NCBI RefSeq assembly: GCF_002018875.1
Contig: NZ_MVOL01000001.1
Coordinates: forward strand, 434,001 to 498,000
DNA length: 64,000 bases
Direction: 5' to 3'
From: Pseudomonas sp. MF4836
GTDB lineage: Bacteria; Pseudomonadota; Gammaproteobacteria; Pseudomonadales; Pseudomonadaceae
This document shows positions 44,415 to 51,988 of this stretch, one piece after another. The position numbers and the translations under genes were made by a program. The first letter of the stretch is position 1. Each line of letters begins with the position of its first letter. The notes under the pieces are model-generated. The model saw only the letters and a program-made list of their open reading frames with translations, made no database searches and was not told the DNA's origin.

Positions 44415-46804
44415 CAGAACGCGTAGCTCAGGTTGGTGTAGTAGAACGCGCCCTGATGACCTTCCGGCGACACCGTGGAGTACTTGGCAATGCCGTAGGG
44501 GCCGCTGCCGGTGGCGTCCAGTTTGTCGGGGTGGCTGTCGAACAGGTTCTGCGCACCGACCGCCACCCGCAGCCCTGCGGCAAAGCGATAGCTCAGGTCG
44601 AGGTCGCTGATCCATTGCGCGGAGAAGGTCTGGTCGGTGCTGGCGGTGGTGCCACGGGTGGTGTACTCGCCGTAGCGGCGCTGGTTGAAGTTGGCTTCGA
44701 AGCCGTTGAAGGCGTAGTGCAGGCCCCAGATCAACTTGTTCTCCGGCACGTTGTCTTCCAGCACGCCGATGGCGGTGCGGCCCATGATCCGGCTCGAGGC
44801 GAAGCGCCCCACATCCCGTGCGTTGGTGACTTCGGTCTCGGTATGGGCAAAGCCCGCGCTCAGGTCCAGGGTGCCTCGGGGCAGGGTGAGGCGGTACTTG
44901 CCCCCCAGCTCCAGGCCCTTGGTGCGGGTGTCGAGGACGTTGGTGAAGAAGGTCGCGCTGTTGACGCCGGTGATGCCTGCCGCCGCCAGGGCCGCCACCA
45001 CGTCCGCGCCGGTCAGGTTTTCGGAAGGGGTGATGCGGTCGTTGATATCGATGCGATAGGCATCCAGGGTGATGCTGGCCTCGGGCAGCGGGCGCAGCAC
45101 CAGGCCGACGGAGATGTTCTTCGACTGTTCCGGCTTCAGCGCCTTGCCGCCCAGGGCCGCGGCGATCGGGCCGTCGGCCCGCAGCGTGCGCTGCAACACC
45201 GAGTCGTACACCGCGCCGGTCTGCACGATCTGGATGCCGGAGGCCTGATACCCGGCCTGCACCAGGGAGGGCGCGCGGTAGCCGGTGCTCAGGCTGCCGC
45301 GTAGCGCGACCTTGGGCGTGAAGTCATAACGCAGGGACAGCTTGCCGTTGGTGGTGTCGCCGAAGTCCGAATAGTGCTCGGAGCGCAGGGCCACCCCGGC
45401 GTTGAATTTCTCGGTGACCTGGGCCTCGACATCGACATAGCCGCCGAACACATTGCGCGACAGGCGGCCGGCGTCCACCGGGGTGATCCCGGAGCTGGCG
45501 GGGGTGTAGAAGCCGCCCGCCGGGTGCGGGTACCAGCGGTTTTCCGAGGCGGCGGCTTCACCGGCCTGCAACTCGTATTGTTCCCAGCGATAGGCCAGGC
45601 CGCTGGATAGGGTCAGCGGGCCGTGCAGGCCATCGACCTCGAAGTCCTTGACCCAGTCCAGCCCCAGATTGGCCTGGGAGTTGATGCGGCTGCCGGTGTC
45701 GAAACGGGTCGGCGAGGTGGGGCCCCAACTGGCATTCAGGGTGTCGTAGTAGGTGGAGTCGACTTCGTTGCGCCCGTAGTTGGCCGAGAGGTCGAACTTG
45801 CCCAGGCCCGGGTCCTCGAAGCGCAGGCCGGTGGTGGCGGCGTAGTCTTCGAGGCGATAGCGGGTCACCGGCCAGTAGCCGTTGGGGTAGACCGCGGCAA
45901 TGTTGCGCCGATCTCCCGGCAGCACCAGCGAGGCTTCGGCGTCGCTGTTCTTGTGCGACCAGGTGGCGAAGCCGTAGGCACTCAGGCGCTCACTCAGGGA
46001 GGCCTCGCTGTTGAGCAGCAGGTTGTACTGGTCGGACACCTTGCCGACGCCGAAGCGCCAGTCACGCAAGGGGTTGCTGGCCGGCACCCGATTGTCCGGG
46101 TTGGTGTCGTTGGCCGGGTCCGACTCACCGGCATCGAAACTCACCGTCAGGAAGCCATCCCCCGGCAGCGCGAAACCCTTCCAGCCACTGAGCTTGCGCG
46201 ACAGCCCATCGCCCTTTTTGTATTCACCCAGGCGATAGCCCAGCTTGCCGCCCTGGTCCGCGCCCTTGAGCACGATATTGATCACCCCGGCGATGGCGTC
46301 CGAGCCGTACTGAGCCGAGGCGCCGTCACGCAGCACTTCCACCCGCTCGATGGCATCCAGCGGGAACAGGCTGATGTCCACCGGCACGCCGCCCTTGGCC
46401 GCGTAGTTCTGCCGGGTCACCGTCGAACCCGTGTGCCGGCGCTTGCCGTTGACCAGCACCAGCACCTGGTCGGAACCCAGGCCCCGCAGTGACACCCCCG
46501 GCGGCACCTCCTGGGCGAAGGCGCCGTTGACGTTCTGCGGGAAGCTGAACGAGGGCAACAGGCTGGCCAGCGCCTGGCCCAGGTTGGCGGCACCGGAGTC
46601 TTGCAACTGGGCAGCGGAAATCACATCCACCGGTGCCGAACTCTGCAGCGCCGTCACATCGCTGCGGCGGGTGCCGATCACCACCACGCTGTCGAGCTGC
46701 TCGTCTTCGACGCGGGGTTCACGGCTGTCCTGGGCGAAAGCCAGCGAGGACGGGTTAAGGGCGGCGAGTGCAACGGCACCGGCTAAAACATTGGACTTGA
46801 ACAA
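44414..46804 (-). CDS. TonB-dependent receptor 3
   Basis: About 796 residues if translation starts at TTG 46804, which has AGGA eight bases before it. It yields a clean signal peptide (MFKSNVLAGAVALAALNPSS, cleavage near LAFA). The frame extends to 46921 but that part looks non-coding. Plug motifs are VSLRGLGSDQVLVLVNGKRR, IERVEVLRDGASAQYGSDAI and AGVINIVLK; the barrel ends in YYTNLSYAF. NGKRRH and SAQYGSDA are typical of carbohydrate- or oligopeptide-type TonB receptors rather than FyuA-type. Its overlap with the PIG-L gene suggests a shared substrate. Confidence 0.85.
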   Translation of the reverse strand: MFKSNVLAGAVALAALNPSSLAFAQDSREPRVEDEQLDSVVVIGTRRSDVTALQSSAPVDVISAAQLQDSGAANLGQALASLLPSFSFPQNVNGAFAQEVPPGVSLRGLGSDQVLVLVNGKRRHTGSTVTRQNYAAKGGVPVDISLFPLDAIERVEVLRDGASAQYGSDAIAGVINIVLKGADQGGKLGYRLGEYKKGDGLSRKLSGWKGFALPGDGFLTVSFDAGESDPANDTNPDNRVPASNPLRDWRFGVGKVSDQYNLLLNSEASLSERLSAYGFATWSHKNSDAEASLVLPGDRRNIAAVYPNGYWPVTRYRLEDYAATTGLRFEDPGLGKFDLSANYGRNEVDSTYYDTLNASWGPTSPTRFDTGSRINSQANLGLDWVKDFEVDGLHGPLTLSSGLAYRWEQYELQAGEAAASENRWYPHPAGGFYTPASSGITPVDAGRLSRNVFGGYVDVEAQVTEKFNAGVALRSEHYSDFGDTTNGKLSLRYDFTPKVALRGSLSTGYRAPSLVQAGYQASGIQIVQTGAVYDSVLQRTLRADGPIAAALGGKALKPEQSKNISVGLVLRPLPEASITLDAYRIDINDRITPSENLTGADVVAALAAAGITGVNSATFFTNVLDTRTKGLELGGKYRLTLPRGTLDLSAGFAHTETEVTNARDVGRFASSRIMGRTAIGVLEDNVPENKLIWGLHYAFNGFEANFNQRRYGEYTTRGTTASTDQTFSAQWISDLDLSYRFAAGLRVAVGAQNLFDSHPDKLDATGSGPYGIAKYSTVSPEGHQGAFYYTNLSYAF

Positions 46805-47010
46805 GGCGCTGATCCTGCATGAAGAAGGGAAGGTATCGGCGCTAGAGCAAGGGCGGTGCCAAGGCATTCGGAGGGCGGCGGCGAGGCGCGGAATGCGCGC
46901 CAGGAAAGCCTTGTGAAACAACCCACTACGGACGCTTTTTTTTCACGCACCAGGGCGAGAAAAACAACCAAGGCCCCCGTCGCAGAGGGCTCGCTGCTGC
47001 GTGGCAGGCA

Positions 47011-47187
47011 CTATGCCAGCAACGCATCTGCAGCCGGGACGCTGACGTTCCGGGCCGTGAGCTTGGACAGGTCGGGGGTGATGTTCTGGGGGTGTGGTTG
47101 GGCGCTGCCCAGCAGGCCGGTGAGCACCAGCAGCAGGGCGAACAGCAATGAGACCAGCCAAGGGGTGAAGCGCAGTGCGTATGCCAT
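47011..47187 (-). CDS. 58-residue membrane peptide
   Basis: Small frame starting ATG 47187 with AGGATC eight bases before it, ending TAG 47011-47013. One long hydrophobic segment (LVSLLFALLLVLTGLLG) follows a short basic N-terminus (AYALRFTPW). A polar tail (PHPQNITPDLSKLTARNV) follows on the outer side. It lies 206 bases upstream of the receptor 3 start on the same strand. No family is recognised. Clean topology and ribosome site support it as a real gene. Confidence 0.5.
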   Translation of the reverse strand: MAYALRFTPWLVSLLFALLLVLTGLLGSAQPHPQNITPDLSKLTARNVSVPAADALLA

Positions 47188-47355
47188 GGGGGAGATCCTG
47201 ACCGTTACCAGAGAGAGGGTTTGCCTCCACCTGGCAGGGGTCGGTCAGGAGCGAACTTAAGCGGCTGGCCAAGCCGTGTGAAATCATTTTTTGATCTAAG
47301 TCGCGTAGTAAACAACCTAGCCCGCCCGGAGCAGCGCGCCGGTCAGGCCCACGCC

Positions 47356-47913
47356 TCAGGGTGTCGGCGACACCAGGGTGCGCTCACCCGACATCGACAG
47401 CTCGTAGATGCTCAGGGTGTAGCCGTCGGCGAGCACGGTTTCGATGAGGTAGGTCTGCAACGGCTTGGGCGTGAAGATCTGAACCGGCGGCTGCTTGCTG
47501 GCGCCCAGGGGGATCGGGATGCCGTTGAAGACGAAGGTGGATTCCTTGACCTTGGCCCGGACCTTGATCGGCTGGCCGGCGCTGACCAACTGGTCGATCA
47601 CATCGGTCCCGGGGGCCATGCGCCGCAGGTAGGCGGGGATTTTCTTGAGGTAGGTGGCATCGAACACCGGCTCGCCGGCCACGATCATGAGGTCGTTCGG
47701 CACTTGCGGACTGCTGAAGTAGAACGTGACCGGGTTGTTGCCTCCGCCGCCGACATGGCGGTACGTCAGGCTGGCGTGCTGGTCGTCCGGGACCAGGGTC
47801 ACATGGGGCGCGGGGGGCGGCTTGACCGCCTTGGCCGTCGGAGCGCGGTGGGAGCAGGCGCTGATCAGCAGGGCGGCGGCGATGGCGGTGGACAGCGTCA
47901 GTGCTTTGTTCAC
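47356..47913 (-). CDS. Lipoprotein, unknown function
   Basis: 185 residues, GTG start with AGGA six bases before it. MNKALTLSTAIAAALLISAC is a lipoprotein signal with lipobox ISAC. A proline-rich linker (TAKAVKPPPAPHVTLVPD) is followed by a beta-rich domain (HASLTYRHVGGGGNN, then VTFYFSSPQVPNDLMIV). No further domain is recognised. It lies divergently upstream of the quinoprotein gene and is probably anchored in the outer or inner membrane. Confidence 0.75.
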   Translation of the reverse strand: MNKALTLSTAIAAALLISACSHRAPTAKAVKPPPAPHVTLVPDDQHASLTYRHVGGGGNNPVTFYFSSPQVPNDLMIVAGEPVFDATYLKKIPAYLRRMAPGTDVIDQLVSAGQPIKVRAKVKESTFVFNGIPIPLGASKQPPVQIFTPKPLQTYLIETVLADGYTLSIYELSMSGERTLVSPTP

Positions 47914-48073
47914 GGGTATTCCTTAATAAAACTCACCGCCCTACGACTGCCAGTCCGTCTTTAGGTTCAAGGGACCGTGGCCTGCTGGGCAGATGAGGCC
48001 GTTGGCGCCCAAGCGACGATGCACGGCCGAAGGTGTCGTCCTGTGCCAGGCCTGACGCAGGTGTAGCGGCCGA

Positions 48074-48089
48074 TGCGACACCTGTCGCA
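48074..48089. promoter_or_regulatory. Candidate activator (UAS) site upstream of quinoprotein gene
   Basis: Perfect inverted repeat TGCGACA-CC-TGTCGCA, 70 bases upstream of the sigma-54 promoter at 48159. Position and symmetry fit an enhancer for the AcoR-type sigma-54 activator encoded at 51989-53932. Identification of the binding protein is inference. Confidence 0.6.
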
Positions 48090-48158
48090 CCCGGACGCAA
48101 GCCCTGGTCCGGGCTGCACGCCTTGCCCCGTGGGGCTTGCAGGGGATTGTCCGAAGGC

Positions 48159-48174
48159 TGGCATGGCGGTTGCT
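48159..48174 (+). promoter_or_regulatory. Sigma-54 promoter of quinoprotein operon
   Basis: TGGCATGGCGGTTGCT matches the sigma-54 consensus TGGCACG-N4-TTGC(A/T), with GG and GC ten bases apart. The expected start site is about 48185, 49 bases before the ATG of the dehydrogenase. Confidence 0.8.
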
Positions 48175-48233
48175 CTTCTCTAGTCGCGCAGCGCAATGGC
48201 TTCGCTACTAATAAGAATCAGGAGTCTCCCCCC

Positions 48234-50411
48234 ATGACACAGATTGGCCTCGCCGTGCCTCCCTCTTTGCCGACCGCGCCCCTTGGCGTTCCATTCAAGA
48301 CCCTGTTTATCGCCCTGGCCCTGGCCTTGGGTGGTGCGCCGGCCTGGGCCCAGGACCTGCCGGCCAATGTCGATGGCCCGCGGATTATCGCCGCCGACAA
48401 GGAGCCCGGTAACTGGATGAGCACCGGGCGCACCTACGACGAACAGCGCTACAGCCCGCTGAATAAGATCAGCGACCAGAACGTCGGCAAGCTGGGCCTG
48501 GCCTGGAGCTACAAGCTCGACCTGGATCGCGGGGTCGAGGCCACGCCCATTGTGGTTGACGGCGTGATGTACACCACCGGGCCGTTTTCGGTGGTCTATG
48601 CCCTGGACGCGCGCGACGGCAAGCTGCTGTGGAAGTACGACCCCAAGTCCGACCGCAACCGCGCGGGCGAGGCTTGCTGCGATGCGGTCAACCGCGGCGT
48701 GGCGGTGTGGAAGGGCAAGGTCTATGTCGGGGTGCTCGACGGTCGCCTGGAGGCCATCGACGCCAAGACCGGGCAGCGCGCCTGGTCGGTGGACACCCGC
48801 GCCGACCACAAGCGCAGCTACACCATCACCGGCGCGCCACGGGTGGTCAACGGCAAGGTGGTGATCGGCAACGGCGGCGCCGAGTTCGGCGTGCGCGGCT
48901 ATGTCACTGCCTACGACGCCGAAACCGGCAAGCAGGCCTGGCGCTTCTTCACCGTGCCGGGGGACCCCAAGCTGCCACCGGAAGACAAGGCCATGGAAAT
49001 TGCCGCCAAGACCTGGCACGGCGATGCTTTCGTCGAGCAGGGCGGGGGCGGCACCGCCTGGGATTCCTTCGCCTTCGACCCCGAGTTGAACCTGCTGTAC
49101 ATCGGCGTGGGCAACGGCTCGATGTGGGACCCGAAATGGCGCAGCCAGGCCAAGGGCGACAACCTGTTCCTGTCCTCCATCGTCGCGGTCAACGCCGACA
49201 CCGGCGAGTACGCCTGGCACTACCAGACCACCCCGGGCGACGCCTGGGACTACACCGCGACCCAGCACATGATCCTCGCCGAGCTGCCGATTGATGGCAA
49301 ACCGCGCAAGGTGCTGATGCAGGCGCCGAAGAACGGCTTCTTCTACGTGATCGACCGCGCCACTGGCGAGCTGCTGTCGGCCAAGGGCATCGTGCCCCAG
49401 AGCTGGACCAAGGGCATGGACATGAAGACCGGCCGGCCGATCCTCGATGAGGAGAACGCCGCCTACTGGAAGAACGGCAAGCGCAACCTGGTGACCCCGG
49501 CGTTTTGGGGCGCCCACGACTGGCAGCCGATGTCCTACAACCCCAACACCGGGCTGGTGTACATCCCGGCGCACATCATGTCCGCCTACTACGAGCACAT
49601 CCCCGAGGCGCCCAAGCGCAACCCGTTCAAGAGCATGTACCAACTGGGCCTGCGCACCGGGATGATGCCGGAGAGCGCCGAAGGCCTGCTGGAAATGGCC
49701 AAGGGCTGGTCCGGCAAGCTGATCGCCTGGGACCCGGTGAAGCAGAAGGCGGCCTGGGAAGTGCCCTACGTCACCATCTTCAACGGCGGCACCCTGAGCA
49801 CTGCCGGCAACCTGGTGTTCGAGGGCAGCGCCGATGGCCGGGTGATCGCCTACGCGGCCGACAGCGGCAACAAGCTCTGGGAGCAGCCGGCCGCCAGCGG
49901 AGTGATGGCGGCGCCCATTACCTACAGCGTCGACGGTGAGCAATACGTGACCTTCATGGCTGGCTGGGGTGGCGCCTTCTCGACCTTTGCCGGGGCCTTG
50001 TCGCTGCGGGCCGGGGTCCAGCCGTTTTCCCAGGTGCTGACCTACAAGCTGGGGGGCACCGCCACGCTCAACGAACCGGCACCGCCCGCCGACACGCCGA
50101 AACCACCGCCCTTGAGCCGTGACACCGCCGCCATCGACGCCGGCGCCAAGCTGTATGACGGCTACTGCTCGCAGTGCCACGGCATCCATGCGGTCAGCGG
50201 CGGCGTGTTGCCGGACCTGCGCAAGCTGACGCCGGAAAAACACCAGATGTTCCTCGGCATCCTTTTCGGCGGCCGGGTCCCCGATGGCATGCCGTCCTTT
50301 GCCGACGCCTTTACCCCGCAACAGGTGGACCAGATCCATCAGTACCTGATCAAGCGCAGCCACGACCTGCAACAGGAAGGCGGCATCTGGAAAACCTTCA
50401 GCACTCAGTAA
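48234..50411 (+). CDS. Quinohaemoprotein alcohol dehydrogenase (PQQ, Ca-type, type II)
   Basis: 725 residues. Signal peptide ends at about residue 39 (APAWA). An eight-bladed PQQ propeller carries the vicinal disulfide in GEACCDAVNRG and tryptophan-docking strands (GKLLWKYDP, KQAWRFFTVPG). The active-site Asp lies in DAWDYTATQ; two residues on is Thr, not Asp, so it is predicted calcium-dependent rather than lanthanide-dependent. A C-terminal cytochrome c has CSQCH near residue 643 and Met ligand region GMPSF. It oxidises primary alcohols in the periplasm, passing electrons to an acceptor cytochrome. AGGAG precedes the ATG, and a sigma-54 promoter lies upstream. Confidence 0.92.
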   Translation: MTQIGLAVPPSLPTAPLGVPFKTLFIALALALGGAPAWAQDLPANVDGPRIIAADKEPGNWMSTGRTYDEQRYSPLNKISDQNVGKLGLAWSYKLDLDRGVEATPIVVDGVMYTTGPFSVVYALDARDGKLLWKYDPKSDRNRAGEACCDAVNRGVAVWKGKVYVGVLDGRLEAIDAKTGQRAWSVDTRADHKRSYTITGAPRVVNGKVVIGNGGAEFGVRGYVTAYDAETGKQAWRFFTVPGDPKLPPEDKAMEIAAKTWHGDAFVEQGGGGTAWDSFAFDPELNLLYIGVGNGSMWDPKWRSQAKGDNLFLSSIVAVNADTGEYAWHYQTTPGDAWDYTATQHMILAELPIDGKPRKVLMQAPKNGFFYVIDRATGELLSAKGIVPQSWTKGMDMKTGRPILDEENAAYWKNGKRNLVTPAFWGAHDWQPMSYNPNTGLVYIPAHIMSAYYEHIPEAPKRNPFKSMYQLGLRTGMMPESAEGLLEMAKGWSGKLIAWDPVKQKAAWEVPYVTIFNGGTLSTAGNLVFEGSADGRVIAYAADSGNKLWEQPAASGVMAAPITYSVDGEQYVTFMAGWGGAFSTFAGALSLRAGVQPFSQVLTYKLGGTATLNEPAPPADTPKPPPLSRDTAAIDAGAKLYDGYCSQCHGIHAVSGGVLPDLRKLTPEKHQMFLGILFGGRVPDGMPSFADAFTPQQVDQIHQYLIKRSHDLQQEGGIWKTFSTQ

Positions 50412-50480
50412 CGACCCGCGACGCAGGTGCCCCGGTGGCGCCTGCAGCCTTTTTTTGACCCTGTCTGCGAGAGAACCACC

Positions 50481-51917
50481 ATGACCGAGCTGATTCATTA
50501 CCAGAACTTCATTGGCAACGCCTTTGTCCCCAGCGACCAGCACATCGAGGTGCACAACCCGGCCAATGCCCGCTTGCTGGCACGGGTGCCTCAGGCCAGC
50601 AGCGACCAGGTCGAGGCCGCCATCGCCGCCGCGCGCCAGGCGCAAAAGGGCTGGGCCGCGCGTCCGGCCATCGAGCGCGCCGGCTACCTGCGCCAGATCG
50701 CGAGCAAGGTCCGCGACAACGCCGAACGCCTGGCCCACATCATCACCGCCGAGCAGGGCAAGGTCCTGGGGCTGGCCCGGGTCGAGGTCAACTTCACCGC
50801 CGACTACCTGGACTACATGGCTGAATGGGCACGGCGCCTGGAAGGCGAAGTGCTGACCAGTGACCGGGTCGGCGAAAGCATCTTTCTGCTGCGCAAACCC
50901 CTGGGGGTGGTGGCCGGGGTCCTGCCGTGGAATTTCCCGTTCTTCCTCATCGCCCGCAAAATGGCGCCGGCGCTGATCACCGGCAACACCATCGTCATCA
51001 AGCCCAGCGAAGAAACCCCGATCAACTGCTTCGAATTCGCCCGCCTGGTGGCTGAAACCGACCTGCCGCCCGGGGTGTTCAACGTGGTCAGCGGCACCGG
51101 GGCCACGGTCGGCCACAGCTTGACCAGCCACGCCGGCATCGACCTGATCAGCTTTACCGGCAGCGTCGGCACCGGCTCGCGGATCATGGCCGCCGCCGCG
51201 CCGAACATCACCAAACTCAATCTGGAACTGGGAGGCAAGGCCCCGGCCATCGTCCTCGCGGACGCCGACCTGGCGCTGGCGGTCAAGGCCATCACCGCGT
51301 CGCGGGTGATCAACACCGGGCAGGTGTGCAACTGCGCCGAGCGGGTGTATGTCGAGCGCAAGGTGGCCGAGCCCTTTATCGAGCAGATTGCCGCATCGAT
51401 GGCGGCCACCCGCTATGGCGACCCCCTGGCCGAGGATGACCTGGACATGGGCCCGCTGATCAACCAGGCGGCCCTGGACAAGGTAGCGAAGATGGTCGAG
51501 ACCGCTCGCGGCCAGGGGGCTGAAGTGATGACCGGTGGCGCGGTGGCCGACAAAGGCCAGGGCTTCCATTACCAGCCCACGGTGTTGGCCGGCTGTGGCA
51601 GCGAAATGCCGATCATGCGCCAGGAGATTTTCGGCCCGGTACTGCCGATCCAGATCGTCGATGACCTGGAAGAAGCCATTGCCCTGGCCAACGACAGCGA
51701 GTACGGCCTGACCTCATCCATCTACACCCGCAGCCTGAGCGCGGCCATGCGCGCCAGCAACGGCCTGGATTTTGGTGAGACCTACATCAACCGCGAGAAC
51801 TTCGAGGCGATGCAGGGCTTCCATGCCGGGACGCGCAAGTCCGGGATTGGCGGCGCCGACGGCAAGCACGGTTTGTACGAGTACACCCACACTCACGTGG
51901 TGTATATCCAGATCTGA
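50481..51917 (+). CDS. NAD-dependent aldehyde dehydrogenase, AldA type
   Basis: 478 residues. The Rossmann signature is GVVAGVLPWNFPFFL, the nucleotide binding region is ITGNTIVIKPSEETP, the general base Glu is in LELGGKAPAIVLADAD, and catalytic Cys283 is in NTGQVCNCAERV. The QVCNCAERVYV form resembles E. coli AldA (lactaldehyde/glycolaldehyde dehydrogenase). It probably oxidises the aldehyde made by the preceding quinoprotein, completing alcohol to acid. It lies 69 bases after the dehydrogenase and shares the sigma-54 promoter. A strong terminator follows. Confidence 0.9.
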   Translation: MTELIHYQNFIGNAFVPSDQHIEVHNPANARLLARVPQASSDQVEAAIAAARQAQKGWAARPAIERAGYLRQIASKVRDNAERLAHIITAEQGKVLGLARVEVNFTADYLDYMAEWARRLEGEVLTSDRVGESIFLLRKPLGVVAGVLPWNFPFFLIARKMAPALITGNTIVIKPSEETPINCFEFARLVAETDLPPGVFNVVSGTGATVGHSLTSHAGIDLISFTGSVGTGSRIMAAAAPNITKLNLELGGKAPAIVLADADLALAVKAITASRVINTGQVCNCAERVYVERKVAEPFIEQIAASMAATRYGDPLAEDDLDMGPLINQAALDKVAKMVETARGQGAEVMTGGAVADKGQGFHYQPTVLAGCGSEMPIMRQEIFGPVLPIQIVDDLEEAIALANDSEYGLTSSIYTRSLSAAMRASNGLDFGETYINRENFEAMQGFHAGTRKSGIGGADGKHGLYEYTHTHVVYIQI

Positions 51918-51932
51918 GGCCGGGCCCGAGGT

Positions 51933-51970
51933 AAAAAAATGCCGGCTCCCATCAAGGGACCGGCATTTTT
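51933..51970. terminator. Bidirectional terminator
   Basis: Stem AAAAATGCCGG/CCGGCATTTTT with a 14-base loop, between aldA and the convergent regulator gene. T-runs on both strands. Confidence 0.85.
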
Positions 51971-51988
51971 CATGGGGGCGACGGCGTC

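Noticed and set aside
46805..46921. Longer start of TonB receptor 3
   Set aside because: Extra 39 residues are rich in Arg, Pro, Cys and Ser with no ribosome site; TTG 46804 has AGGA and gives a normal signal peptide.
48180..51569. 1129-residue open frame on the minus strand
   Set aside because: It runs antisense to the quinoprotein and aldehyde dehydrogenase genes, has low-complexity H/G/A/V-rich sequence and no domain; a by-product of G+C-rich codon bias.
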